Assembly (NCBI GenBank): GCA_035260545.1
Contig: DATFUZ010000085.1
Span: forward strand, 1 to 64,000
DNA from: DATDDB01 sp035260545
Lineage (GTDB): Bacteria; Pseudomonadota; Gammaproteobacteria; Burkholderiales; Gallionellaceae
DNA: 64,000 bases
Direction of reading: 5' to 3'
The notes below the pieces were generated by a model. The model was not told the origin of the DNA. It was given only the letters and a program-made list of their open reading frames with translations, and searched no databases. Below are positions 10,383-19,108 of this stretch, piece after piece; within the stretch, counting starts at the first letter, position 1; every line of letters begins with the position of its first letter. Made by a program: the position numbers and the translations under genes.

Positions 10383-11066
10383 CTAGGCCGATTGTCCGTT
10401 TCGCGCAACCACGGCCCGGGTCCGGCCGCCCCAGGCGAAGCTGGCCCAGGCAAAGCCCGCGCCCAGCACCGTGCCCGCGGCCACGTCCAGCGCCACATGC
10501 TGGCGCGTCGCCATGGTGGAGTAGAGAATGGCGAGGCACCACACGATGTTGACCGCCTGCGCGCCGCGGCCGAGACCGAACGCGCGCAGTTGGCGGTGCA
10601 GCCAGACCGCGGAAAACACCGCCGCCGTCACGTGCAGCGAGGGACAGGCGTTGCCCGCGCCGTCCACCCCCTTGAGGAAGCCCATCCCGGGATACTGCGA
10701 CCAGTCGATGTGGGACGGCGGCACCGCTGTCGGCCAGAAATAGAAGATGCCCAGGCCCAGCACGCACCACCCCGCGGCCCACAGCCCGTAACGCGCGAGG
10801 TCGCGCACCTCCAGCATCAGGCCCGGCGGCAGCGAGACATAGACCCACAGCGACAGATACACCGGCAGCGCCAGCGGATGCACACCCACCAGGCGGTCCA
10901 GCGCAGTGAGCGGCATGAGGGCGACCTGCGCCTCCGGATGCCGCAGCACATAAAAATAGCCCAGGAAGAATATCCAGATGAAAGCGGTGATGCCTACGGT
11001 TTTCAGCCAGAAATGGGCCCGCGCCGCGGCGAACAGCGCGGCCAGATTGGCGGGCTTGGTGCTCAT
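10383..11066 (-). CDS. PAP2-family membrane phosphatase
   Basis: A 227-residue protein with about five or six membrane segments and PAP2 phosphatase motifs: CPSLHVTAAVF (about 147-157) and a later RQHVALDVAAG (about 190-200) with the catalytic His and Asp. The first motif, KxxxxxxRP, is not obvious, so activity is less sure. Family members remove phosphate from lipid phosphates such as undecaprenyl or phosphatidylglycerol phosphate. The ATG at 11066 has an AGGAG box; an upstream in-frame ATG adds 23 residues without membrane character. Confidence 0.75.
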   Translation of the reverse strand: MSTKPANLAALFAAARAHFWLKTVGITAFIWIFFLGYFYVLRHPEAQVALMPLTALDRLVGVHPLALPVYLSLWVYVSLPPGLMLEVRDLARYGLWAAGWCVLGLGIFYFWPTAVPPSHIDWSQYPGMGFLKGVDGAGNACPSLHVTAAVFSAVWLHRQLRAFGLGRGAQAVNIVWCLAILYSTMATRQHVALDVAAGTVLGAGFAWASFAWGGRTRAVVARNGQSA

Positions 11067-11223
11067 GGATTCCAGAACGGCTCCTCCGGGTTGATAGGGC
11101 AGATCGGTGACGAATAAAAACGCGCATTCTGCCAATTGCGGGAGAAGCGGGTATCATTTCGCCATTGTACACTGCGCGCGCAGACGCGCCGCAGCGCATG
11201 CTGAAAACCGGAGAACCCATGGC

Positions 11224-11646
11224 ATGAAGACCTTGCGCATTTTCACGATACTGCTCGCGCTCGCCCTCGCCGGCTGCACCGGCAAGCCCGAATCCGTGAC
11301 CGGCCCCCTGCCCGCGGACAAGGCCGCCTATGCCGGCGAATGGACAAGCAAGACCATGTATCTGCTCATTACCCCGGACGGCAACGTGAACTACCGCCGA
11401 ACGAGCGCCGGTAGCAACGTCTCCATCAACGCCCCCATCGTAGCCTTCCACGGCAACGACTTCGATGTGGGCCTCGGCCTGCTGAAAACCACCTTCCACG
11501 TCGGCAAACCGCCCTACCGCGAAAACGGCCAGTGGAAGATGGAGGTGGATGGCGTGCGGCTTACCAAAACCCCAGCCTCCGGCACACAGCCCGCACCCGC
11601 ACCCGGTCCCGCGCCCGCGCCTGCCGGACAGGGGATACAGGTTTGA
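11224..11646 (+). CDS. Small lipoprotein with Pro/Ala-rich tail
   Basis: A 140-residue predicted lipoprotein. The N-terminus is a type II signal peptide ending in LALAGC at residue 18, where lipid would attach. The body (about 30-115) looks beta-rich and ends in a low-complexity Pro-Ala tail (about 120-138). The ATG follows GGAGAACCCATGGC. No family is recognised. The context is a lone gene between PAP2 and a repeat-bearing gap. Confidence 0.7.
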   Translation: MKTLRIFTILLALALAGCTGKPESVTGPLPADKAAYAGEWTSKTMYLLITPDGNVNYRRTSAGSNVSINAPIVAFHGNDFDVGLGLLKTTFHVGKPPYRENGQWKMEVDGVRLTKTPASGTQPAPAPGPAPAPAGQGIQV

Positions 11647-11699
11647 GAGGGGGCGGGTGGGGTTTCTGAATGCCGGGCACTCCTTAGCATCACCCAGAG

Positions 11700-11950
11700 C
11701 TGTGTTGCTGGCCTCTGATTACCCTGTGCACCACCGAGTAGCACAGGCTGGACGGGGGCAGTCCGACGCGTATGTTCGAGCACGTGACTGCGCAAAGCGC
11801 AGGCCGTGCGAGTTTACGCGGAGGCCTGGACTGCCGAGCACGCGAGGGTATCCCCGCAGGGGATGGTGCACCGGGGTGTGCTTTCTTTGGTTCCTTTCTT
11901 TGCACAAGCAAAGAAAGGAACTCGCTGCCGGCGACTCCGGCGACCACCCG
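11700..11950 (+). repeat. Dispersed repeat R2, copy 1
   Basis: This is one of four related elements in the window (also 57008-57215, 62745-62965 reversed, 63005-63285). Shared blocks, in order, are CCTGTGCACCACCGAG, TCCGACGCGTATGTTCGAGC, CGAGTTTACGCGGAGGCCTG, and a terminal hairpin built on CTTTCTTTG / CAAAGAAAG (11882-11917). Short open frames in it are not genes, because the conservation crosses all frames. Confidence 0.8.
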
Positions 11951-12173
11951 TGCGGTCCACCGAGCCGTCCAGAAAACACATCTGAGCAACAAACCCAATC
12001 CCCCTCGTCTCCCTTAATAAGGGGGGGGAATCAAGAGGGAACACGCAAGCCCCTGCGCTAATCCATGAACACCGCCAAACCGTTCAGAAAACATACCAGG
12101 CCACCGAACCACCCAAACCCATCCCCCTTCCCCCCACGTTATAATCCCCCCTCCTCACCTGCAAAAGAACCAA
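11951..12173 (+). promoter_or_regulatory. mutL upstream region with -10 box
   Basis: A perfect TATAAT at 12140-12145 lies 29 bp before the mutL start, with no good -35 box. Further left (about 12000-12045) is a C/G-rich inverted sequence resembling the CCCTCTCCC/GGGAGAGGG repeats common between proteobacterial genes. Confidence 0.45.
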
Positions 12174-14051
12174 ATGCCCGCAATCCGTCCCCTGCCCGAC
12201 TTGCTCATCAACCAGATCGCCGCCGGCGAGGTGATAGAGCGCCCGGCATCGGCGCTGAAGGAACTGATGGAAAACAGCCTGGATGCGGGCGCGACGGAGA
12301 TCGCGGTGGTGCTCGACGGCGGCGGCATAAAACGGCTCTTGGTGCGCGACAACGGCGGCGGCATTCCGCAGGACGAGCTGCCCTATGCGGTGATGCGCCA
12401 CGCCACGAGCAAGATCGCCTCGCTGGATGACCTGCAGCGCGTGGGCAGCATGGGTTTTCGCGGCGAGGCGCTGGCCAGCATGGCGGCGGTGGCGCAACTG
12501 GCGCTGACCAGCCGCCATACGGCGGCCGACCATGCCTGGCAGATCCGCGCCGCAAACGGAAAGCTCGAAAACTCCGCGCCCGCGGCCCATGCGCAGGGCA
12601 CCAGCGTGGAGATGCGCGAGCTGTACTACAACACGCCGGCGCGGCGCAAATTCCTGAAAAGCGAATCCACCGAGTTCGCCCACTGCGAGGAGACCTTCCG
12701 CCGCATCGCGCTGTCGCGCCCGGATGTGGCCTTCTCGCTGCAGCACAACGGCAAGACGGTATGGCAGTTGACGGCATCGCCCCAACACGCCTTCCCCCCT
12801 TCCAACTTCCCCCCGGAGGGAGGAAGCGCGACCGTCCCTCCCGCTCTGGGGGCGGGAGATTCTTTAAGCGCGCGCATCGCTGCCCTCCTGGGCGATGAAT
12901 TCTCCCACCACGCGGTGAGGCTGGACCGCCAGGCAGCCGGGCTGCGCCTGCACGGCCTGGCCGCCCTCCCCGCCTATTCGCGGTCCACGCGCGACGCGCA
13001 GTATTTCTTCGTCAACGGGCGCTTCGTGCGCGACAAGATGCTTTCGCACGCGGTGCGCATGGCCTACCAGGACATCCTGCACCACCAGCGCCATCCGGCC
13101 TATGTGCTGTTCCTCGATCTGCCGCCCGAGAGCGTGGACGTGAACGTGCACCCGGCGAAGAGCGAGGTGCGCTTCCGCGAATCGCAGAGTATCCACCAGT
13201 TCGTATTCCACGCCCTGCAGGATGCGCTGGCCGCGCCCCCAGGATCGCAAGACCGGGCATGGCAGGAGCGCGCAAGCGTGCAGGACGCCGCACCGGCGCC
13301 ACGCGGCGAATCACCAATGTCCGGCTTCATCCCGGTGCAGCAGCGCATGCCGCTGGGCGTGGCCGAACAGCAGGCGGCCTACCGGCTGTGGGAGGAAGCG
13401 GCGGTGGTGCGCGATACCGCATCCTCAACTGACGCCGATCCGACGGCCCCCGCCCCTCCAGCGGATGGCCATCCGCTGGGCTACGCGCTCGGGCAATTAT
13501 CCGGCATCTACATCCTGGCGCAGAACGCGCACGGCCTGATCGTGGTGGACATGCATGCCGCGCACGAGCGCATCATGTACGAGAAGCTCAAGACCGCCTT
13601 CGACGCACAGCAGATGCCGACCCAGCCCATGCTCGTGCCGCTGAGCTTTGCCGCCGAGGCGCTGGATGTCGCCACCGCCGAGGAAGAGCAGGAAGCGCTC
13701 AAACAATTGGGCTTCGAGATCGCCCCGCTCTCGCCCACCCAGCTTGCGGTGCGCGCCATGCCCGCCCTGCTCAAGCAATCTCAAGCCGAGGCCGCCGCGC
13801 GCGACGTGCTGCGCGAATTGCGCGAATTCGGCGCCAGCCGCGCGCTCACCGAACGCCGCAACGAACTGCTCGCCACCCTCGCCTGCCATTCCGCCGTGCG
13901 CGCCAACCGCCAGCTCACCCTGCCGGAGATGAACGCCATCCTGCGCGAGATGGAAAGCACCGACCGCGCCGACCAGTGCAACCACGGCCGCCCCACCTGG
14001 TTCCAGGTGACGCTGGCGGAGCTGGATGCGATGTTCATGCGCGGCCAATAA
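12174..14051 (+). CDS. mutL: DNA mismatch repair protein MutL
   Basis: A GHKL ATPase that links MutS mismatch binding to strand nicking. The N-terminal ATPase (1-340) shows NQIAAGEVIERP (13-24), the ATP-lid DNGGGIP and GFRGEAL. The C-terminal dimer domain carries DMHAAHERIMYE (about 457-468), a Q-to-M form of the DQHA(X)2E(X)4E endonuclease motif, and a CNHGRP zinc motif (about 602-607), so this MutL should nick DNA itself. Residues about 203-230 are an unusual Pro/Gly-rich insert encoded by a repeat-like GC palindrome (12795-12861) and not expected in this domain. The frame stays open. Confidence 0.95.
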   Translation: MPAIRPLPDLLINQIAAGEVIERPASALKELMENSLDAGATEIAVVLDGGGIKRLLVRDNGGGIPQDELPYAVMRHATSKIASLDDLQRVGSMGFRGEALASMAAVAQLALTSRHTAADHAWQIRAANGKLENSAPAAHAQGTSVEMRELYYNTPARRKFLKSESTEFAHCEETFRRIALSRPDVAFSLQHNGKTVWQLTASPQHAFPPSNFPPEGGSATVPPALGAGDSLSARIAALLGDEFSHHAVRLDRQAAGLRLHGLAALPAYSRSTRDAQYFFVNGRFVRDKMLSHAVRMAYQDILHHQRHPAYVLFLDLPPESVDVNVHPAKSEVRFRESQSIHQFVFHALQDALAAPPGSQDRAWQERASVQDAAPAPRGESPMSGFIPVQQRMPLGVAEQQAAYRLWEEAAVVRDTASSTDADPTAPAPPADGHPLGYALGQLSGIYILAQNAHGLIVVDMHAAHERIMYEKLKTAFDAQQMPTQPMLVPLSFAAEALDVATAEEEQEALKQLGFEIAPLSPTQLAVRAMPALLKQSQAEAAARDVLRELREFGASRALTERRNELLATLACHSAVRANRQLTLPEMNAILREMESTDRADQCNHGRPTWFQVTLAELDAMFMRGQ

Positions 14052-14086
14052 CGAATGACAGAGCGAGGCAAGACAGGAAGAAGAAC

Positions 14087-14638
14087 ATGGGAAAACGCTA
14101 CGATAGTCTTTCGGACAAGCACATCGAATTCATCTGCCGCCAGAAGCTGTTTTTCGTCGGCACCGCCACCGCCGACAGCCGGGTGAACGTCTCGCCCAAG
14201 GGCATGGACAGCCTGCGCGTGCTCGGCCCCAACCGCGTGGCCTGGCTCAACGTCACCGGCAGCGGCAACGAAACCGCCGCCCACATCGAGGTGAACCCGC
14301 GCATGACGCTGATGTTCTGCGCCTTCGAGGGCGACCCCCTGATCCTGCGCCTGTATGGCAAGGCGCGCGCCATCCATCACAGCGATGGCGACTGGCCGGA
14401 CATGATCGCCCGCTTTCCGGCGCTGCCCGGCGCGCGACAGGTCTTCGATCTCGCCATTGATCTGGTGCAGTCCTCCTGCGGCTTCGGCGTGCCCTTCTTC
14501 GATTACGCGGGCGAGCGCGAGCAACTCAACGAATGGGCGATGAAGAAGGGTGATGACGGCATCCGCCAGTACTGGGCGGACAAGAATGCGCTGAGCCTGG
14601 ACGGGCTGCCGACGCAGATCGTGGAGAAAAATGGCTAG
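14087..14638 (+). CDS. Pyridoxamine 5'-phosphate oxidase-family flavoprotein
   Basis: A 183-residue protein of the split-barrel flavin-binding superfamily (PNPOx-like). The N-terminal segment FFVGTATADSRVNVSPKG (about 22-39) is typical of FMN- or F420/haem-binding members of this group. The rest contains the beta-barrel strands and a helical tail. The substrate is unknown; many such proteins are annotated as general stress proteins. The ATG at 14087 follows GGAAGAAGAAC. It overlaps the next gene by 8 bp, so the two are likely co-translated. Confidence 0.75.
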   Translation: MGKRYDSLSDKHIEFICRQKLFFVGTATADSRVNVSPKGMDSLRVLGPNRVAWLNVTGSGNETAAHIEVNPRMTLMFCAFEGDPLILRLYGKARAIHHSDGDWPDMIARFPALPGARQVFDLAIDLVQSSCGFGVPFFDYAGEREQLNEWAMKKGDDGIRQYWADKNALSLDGLPTQIVEKNG

Positions 14639-15896
14639 CATTCCTGCAAGTCGCATCGCCTTTGCCTCCTTCATCGGCACCGCGATCGAATTCTACGATT
14701 TCTACATCTACGGCCTTGCGGTGGCGATGGTCATCGGCCCGCTGTTCTTCCCGCACGATGCGCCGGGCGTGCAGACGCTCAACGCTTTCCTCACCTTCGG
14801 CCTGGCGTTTCTCGCCCGCCCCGTGGGCGCGCTGCTGTTCGGCCATTTCGGCGACCGTGTCGGGCGCAAGGCGACGCTGGCCGCATCATTGCTGGTGATG
14901 GGCGTCTCCACCCTGCTGATCGGCGCGCTGCCCACCTATGCCGCGGCGGGCTGGGCGGCGCCCGCGCTGCTGTGCGTGCTGCGGCTGGGCCAAGGCATAG
15001 GCCTGGGCGGCGAATGGGGGGGAGCGGCGCTGCTGGCGACGGAATATGCGCCCAGGGGCAAGCGCGGCCTGTACGGCATGTTCCCGCAACTGGGGCCTTC
15101 GGTCGGTTTTCTGTTCGCGGTCGGCGGCTTTTTCCTGGCATCCAGCCTGCTCACCGACGCGCAGTTCCGCGCCTGGGGCTGGCGCCTGCCCTTTCTCGCC
15201 AGCGCGGTGCTGGTCGCGGTGGGCCTGTATGTGCGGCTGAAGCTGGCGGAGACACCGATATTCTCGAAGGCGCTGGAAGAACACCAGCAAGTGCGCGTGC
15301 CGCTGGCGGAACTGCTTACCCACCACCTCGTGCCGCTGGTGCAGGGCGCGGCTCTTATGGTGGTGTGCTATGCGCTGTTCTACATCACCGCCGTGTTCGC
15401 CTTCAGCTACGGCATGAAGACGCTGCACATCGCGCGCCCGGAATTCCTGGTCATGCTGAGCGTGGCCATATTGTTCATGGCGGCAGCCACCCCGCTCGCA
15501 GCCCGGGCGGGCGATCGCTACGGACGGCGGCGCGTGCTGCTGCTGGGCAGCAGCCTGGCGCTGCTTTCCGGCTTTCTGATGCAGCCCATGCTGGGCAGCG
15601 GCTCGCCCTTCGTCATTACGGTCTTCCTTGCGGCCGAACTTTTTCTGATGGGGGTGACTTATGCCCCCATGGGAGCGCTGCTGCCCGAACTCTTTCCCAC
15701 CGCAGTGCGCTATACCGGCGCGGGCGCGGCCTACAACCTGGGCGGCATACTCGGCGCCTCGCTCGCGCCGTATATCGCGGCCCGGCTCGCGGCGCATGGC
15801 GGCTTGAGCTGGGTGGGCGGCTATATTTCGGCTGCCGCGGCGATCAGCCTGATTGCCGCCTATTCCATCACAGAGACGCGGGACCGGGAGCTGTAA
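14631..15896 (+). CDS. MHS-family (ProP/ShiA-like) MFS transporter
   Basis: A 421-residue, 12-segment major facilitator of the metabolite:H+ symporter branch. Typical traits are IEFYDFYIYGLA (about 19-30), the loop 2-3 motif GHFGDRVGRK (about 71-80) and RLGQGIGLGGEWGGAAL (about 120-136). Relatives carry proline/betaine, shikimate, citrate or alpha-ketoglutarate. The ligand cannot be predicted. Its stop overlaps the miaA start at one base, so the unit PNPOx-like, transporter and miaA is probably one transcript. Confidence 0.85.
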   Translation: MASIPASRIAFASFIGTAIEFYDFYIYGLAVAMVIGPLFFPHDAPGVQTLNAFLTFGLAFLARPVGALLFGHFGDRVGRKATLAASLLVMGVSTLLIGALPTYAAAGWAAPALLCVLRLGQGIGLGGEWGGAALLATEYAPRGKRGLYGMFPQLGPSVGFLFAVGGFFLASSLLTDAQFRAWGWRLPFLASAVLVAVGLYVRLKLAETPIFSKALEEHQQVRVPLAELLTHHLVPLVQGAALMVVCYALFYITAVFAFSYGMKTLHIARPEFLVMLSVAILFMAAATPLAARAGDRYGRRRVLLLGSSLALLSGFLMQPMLGSGSPFVITVFLAAELFLMGVTYAPMGALLPELFPTAVRYTGAGAAYNLGGILGASLAPYIAARLAAHGGLSWVGGYISAAAAISLIAAYSITETRDREL

Positions 15897-16831
15897 TGTC
15901 ACTTCCCCCGGCAATTCTTCTGATGGGGCCGACAGCCAGCGGCAAGACCAGTGTCGCGGTGGAACTTACGCGCCATCTGCCCGTGGAAATCATCAGCGTG
16001 GATTCGGCGCTGGTCTACCGCGGCATGAACATCGGCACCGCCAAGCCGGATGCCGCGACGCTGGCGCAGGCGCCGCATCATCTCATCGACATCATGGACC
16101 CGACGGAAGCCTATTCGGCGGCGGCTTTCCGCCGCGACGCGCTGCGGCTGATGACGGAGATCACCGACCGCGGCAACATCCCCCTGCTGGTGGGCGGGAC
16201 CATGCTCTACTTCAAGGCGTTGCGCGAGGGGCTTTCCGACCTGCCGGAATCGGACCCGGAAGTGCGCGCCGCACTCAATGAAGAAATCGAACGCCATGGC
16301 ATCGCCCACCTGCACCAGGAACTGGCGCGGGTGGATGCGGTGACCGCCGCACGCCTGAAACCGAGGGACACGCAGCGGGTGCAGCGCGCGCTGGAGATAT
16401 ACCGCATCAGCGGCCGGCCGATGTCGGCATTGCTGAAGTACAAGGCGGAAGAACCGCTGCCATGGCGCGTGGTGCCGATTGCGCTGATGCCTTCCGACCG
16501 GGCGAAGCTGCATGCGCGCATCGCGCAGCGCTTCGCGGCCATGCTCAAGCAGGGTCTGGTGGAGGAACTGCGCGGCCTGCGCGGAAAATACGCCCTGCAT
16601 CCGGACATGACCTCGATGCGCTGCGTGGGCTACCGCCAGGCCTGGCAATACCTGGAAGGCGAGATCGACGAAGCAGCGCTGCGCGAAACCGGCATTGCCG
16701 CCACGCGCCAGCTCGCCAAGCGCCAGCTCACCTGGCTGCGTTCCATGGCGGACAACATCGCCGTGGACTGTCTCGCTCCCGCACTCGACCGGATCGTATT
16801 CAGCGAGATCGATCGGTTTGTGCTAAGGTAA
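15896..16831 (+). CDS. miaA: tRNA dimethylallyltransferase MiaA
   Basis: The enzyme adds a dimethylallyl group to A37 of tRNAs reading UNN codons, before MiaB acts. The 311-residue length is normal. Visible are the P-loop GPTASGKTS (10-18), VDSALVYRGMNIGTAKP (about 34-50), the VGGTMLYFKAL segment (about 95-105), and RQLAKRQLTWLR near 280-291 that contacts tRNA. The start codon overlaps the transporter stop. Confidence 0.95.
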   Translation: MSLPPAILLMGPTASGKTSVAVELTRHLPVEIISVDSALVYRGMNIGTAKPDAATLAQAPHHLIDIMDPTEAYSAAAFRRDALRLMTEITDRGNIPLLVGGTMLYFKALREGLSDLPESDPEVRAALNEEIERHGIAHLHQELARVDAVTAARLKPRDTQRVQRALEIYRISGRPMSALLKYKAEEPLPWRVVPIALMPSDRAKLHARIAQRFAAMLKQGLVEELRGLRGKYALHPDMTSMRCVGYRQAWQYLEGEIDEAALRETGIAATRQLAKRQLTWLRSMADNIAVDCLAPALDRIVFSEIDRFVLR

Positions 16832-16899
16832 TGCATGCGCACGGGGAAGGCTCAGGCACGACTCCGCTTCATGTTTCTTGACCATCTGGAGTCATCGCA

Positions 16900-17418
16900 A
16901 TGAAATTCAAATGGGCCGCAGTTGCCGCCATCCTCGCCCTGGCAGCGGGCTGCCACAAGACCGGGTGGCAAACCTTTGCACCCGAAGGCGGAAACTTCTC
17001 CATCCTGATGCCCGGCAAGCCCAGCGACGCCTCGCACACGCGCAAGACGCCGCAGGGCAACCTGACCTCGCATCTGTACCTGTATAGCAGCAAGGGGACG
17101 GCCTATGCCGTCAGCTATCTGGACCGGCCTGCGTCCAAGGACGCCGCCACGCCGGAGCAGGTTCTGGACGGCATGCGTGATGCGGAGGTGGCGAAATCGG
17201 AAGGCAAGCTGCTGGGCACCTCGTCCCTCAAGCTTCCGAGCGGCGCCCCGGGCCGCGAGATCGAGGTATCGATCAAGCAGGGGGACGGCAAGCATGCCAT
17301 GCGCGACCGCATCTACCTGGTGAACAACCGCCTCTACCAGGTGATGGTCGTCGTGCCCGCGGACCAGCTCGACGCACCGGACACCCTGAAGTACCTGAAT
17401 TCCTTCACGGTACACTAA
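16900..17418 (+). CDS. Putative lipoprotein, unknown function
   Basis: A 172-residue predicted lipoprotein. The signal peptide ends with LALAAGC at residue 18. The mature part begins WQTFAPEGGNFSILMPGKP, a pattern often found at the start of small secreted alpha-beta domains in proteobacteria. No catalytic motif is visible. A weak GGAGTC precedes the ATG. A GC-rich inverted repeat follows at 17426-17451. Confidence 0.65.
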   Translation: MKFKWAAVAAILALAAGCHKTGWQTFAPEGGNFSILMPGKPSDASHTRKTPQGNLTSHLYLYSSKGTAYAVSYLDRPASKDAATPEQVLDGMRDAEVAKSEGKLLGTSSLKLPSGAPGREIEVSIKQGDGKHAMRDRIYLVNNRLYQVMVVVPADQLDAPDTLKYLNSFTVH

Positions 17419-17425
17419 TACCGCT

Positions 17426-17466
17426 GGCGGGCCGGGGACGGACGGCCCGCCGTGTGGCATTTTTCA
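17426..17466 (+). terminator. Terminator-like hairpin
   Basis: Arms GGCGGGCC (17426-17433) and GGCCCGCC (17444-17451) form a strong stem. A CATTTTTC stretch comes 8 bp later. It probably ends the lipoprotein transcript. Confidence 0.55.
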
Positions 17467-17526
17467 CGCCCAGGCATTAGTATTGCGGCGTATATTGCAG
17501 TCATCCACAAAAAAGGGGTTCAGAAC

Positions 17527-18087
17527 ATGACACTGCTCAAGAAGCCCGGCCTGGCAAAGGCCGCCATTGCATCGCTGCTGATCGCGCTCGTCGCCGCTTG
17601 CGGCACCATGGAGCCGCCCCTGCTCGAAGCGGCCGAAAAAGGCGACCTGGGCACAGTCCAGAAACTGCTGGACAACGGCGTGAACGTCAACACGACCAAC
17701 AAGGAAGGCCAGAACGCGCTGATGCTGGCATCGGCCCATAACGAGGAGCCCACCGCCCTCTACCTGATGAACAAGGGCGCCAGCCCTTTCGGTGCGGATA
17801 ACAAGGGCCACACCACGCTCATGGCCGCGGCCGCGGGCGGCAACCTGCAGATCGTGAACAGCATCCTGATGCGGGGCGCGAACGTGAACCAGACCGCAAA
17901 GGACGGCACCACCGCCCTTCTGGCCGCCGCCAGGCACGGGCGCCTGTCCGTGGTGGACCTGCTGCTCCGTAAGGGGGCGGACCTCAATGCGCGCGACATC
18001 GATAACATGACCGCGCTGGGCTACGCCAGGAAAGGCAAATACCGCAAGCTCACCCGCTACCTGGAACAGGCCGGCGCGCCCGAGTAA
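17527..18087 (+). CDS. Ankyrin-repeat lipoprotein
   Basis: A 186-residue predicted lipoprotein with lipobox ALVAAC (Cys about 25). About four ankyrin repeats follow: PLLEAAEKGDLGTVQKLLDN (about 31-50), ALMLASAHNEEPTALYLMNK, TLMAAAAGGNLQIVNSILMR and ALLAAARHGRLSVVDLLLRK. The repeats would form a protein-binding solenoid in the periplasm. The partner is unknown. Such single ankyrin lipoproteins are common in betaproteobacteria, sometimes beside catalase or type VI genes, neither of which is here. The ATG at 17527 was chosen because the signal peptide begins directly after it. Confidence 0.8.
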   Translation: MTLLKKPGLAKAAIASLLIALVAACGTMEPPLLEAAEKGDLGTVQKLLDNGVNVNTTNKEGQNALMLASAHNEEPTALYLMNKGASPFGADNKGHTTLMAAAAGGNLQIVNSILMRGANVNQTAKDGTTALLAAARHGRLSVVDLLLRKGADLNARDIDNMTALGYARKGKYRKLTRYLEQAGAPE

Positions 18088-18190
18088 ACGGGCGCGTGTT
18101 CTCCAGCCATGCGCCGCTGCGCCGTGCGGGCTTGCCCTTCCACCGGCAGCGGCGCGCATTTCCCCGGATGAACCTCCAACCCGCAGCGTG

Positions 18191-19027
18191 ATGCCCACCA
18201 GGGTCCTGCCCGGCCTCGCACTGGCCGTCCTCGCTTGCCTGTCCTGCGCGCCGCTCCACGCCCAGGAGACTCCCACGCCCGCCACGGTCGGGCCCTCGGT
18301 GTATTCCGGGGGCGCGCCCGGACAGCCGGGCAGCGAAGACTCCCGCCGCAGCGGCCGCGGTGACCGTGGCCGTAGCGGCGGCAGCGGAGGCCGGGGTAAC
18401 GGAGGCGGGGCTAATGGGGGGGGCGACAACGGAGACGGAGGCGACCGCGACGACGGCGGCGACAGCCAGAGCAGTTACGGCATGTCGGTGACCACGCTGG
18501 GCGCCACCGGCGGCGGGGACGCGGCTGATTCCATGCCGCTTGCGTCCTGGCTGGAGACGAACCTGTACGCCGCTTATGCCGGTGGCGGCCTGGGCCGCAT
18601 CGTCGCACACTATCCGACCAGCTCGGGCTCCAACGCGGCCGGCGAGATATTTGCCGGCGCACGGCTGAAATATGCCGGTATCGAGGCCAGCTGGGATACG
18701 CTGGGCTATTACGAAGCGACGGTCAACAACCAGCCAGTGCAGATCGCAACGGACCTGTTTTCCGCATCATTGCTGGGCTTCCTGCCGCTGAGCGGCAACA
18801 CCGACTTCTACCTGCGATACGGCAGGACGGCCTGGAGCGTGAACACCCACAGCAGCACCGCCGGCCCCGTGCCCGTCATGGCGGGCACGAATGCGCTGAT
18901 GGGCGCGGGCATCGAGTTCCGCCATAACGCGCTGCTCATCCGCGTCGAGACCAAGCGCTTCCTCGACGTATTCCAGTCCGACAGCTACAACTACACCGGC
19001 CTCAGCGTGGGCGGCTACTTCTACTGA
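18191..19027 (+). CDS. Outer-membrane beta-barrel-like protein with Gly-rich linker
   Basis: A 278-residue exported protein. The signal peptide runs to about residue 24 (CAPLHAQ). Residues about 40-95 are a Gly/Asp/Arg/Ser low-complexity linker. From about 115 the chain alternates aromatic and polar residues as in OmpA/OprF-type 8-stranded barrels, ending in GLSVGGYFY with a terminal aromatic residue, as in barrel sorting signals. A GTG just before the ATG is an alternative start. The ligand is unknown. Confidence 0.65.
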   Translation: MPTRVLPGLALAVLACLSCAPLHAQETPTPATVGPSVYSGGAPGQPGSEDSRRSGRGDRGRSGGSGGRGNGGGANGGGDNGDGGDRDDGGDSQSSYGMSVTTLGATGGGDAADSMPLASWLETNLYAAYAGGGLGRIVAHYPTSSGSNAAGEIFAGARLKYAGIEASWDTLGYYEATVNNQPVQIATDLFSASLLGFLPLSGNTDFYLRYGRTAWSVNTHSSTAGPVPVMAGTNALMGAGIEFRHNALLIRVETKRFLDVFQSDSYNYTGLSVGGYFY

Positions 19028-19108
19028 GCCGCGCGCCCTGGTGTGCGGCAGAACGGCCCCGCAAGGGGGACGCCGCCCGTCCTGCCTGCCCGCTGGCGAC
19101 CCGGCGCC

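Noticed and set aside
11719..12044. Several small frames in the gap before mutL
   Set aside because: They lie in repeat R2 and recur in other frames at other copies, so conservation is at DNA level.
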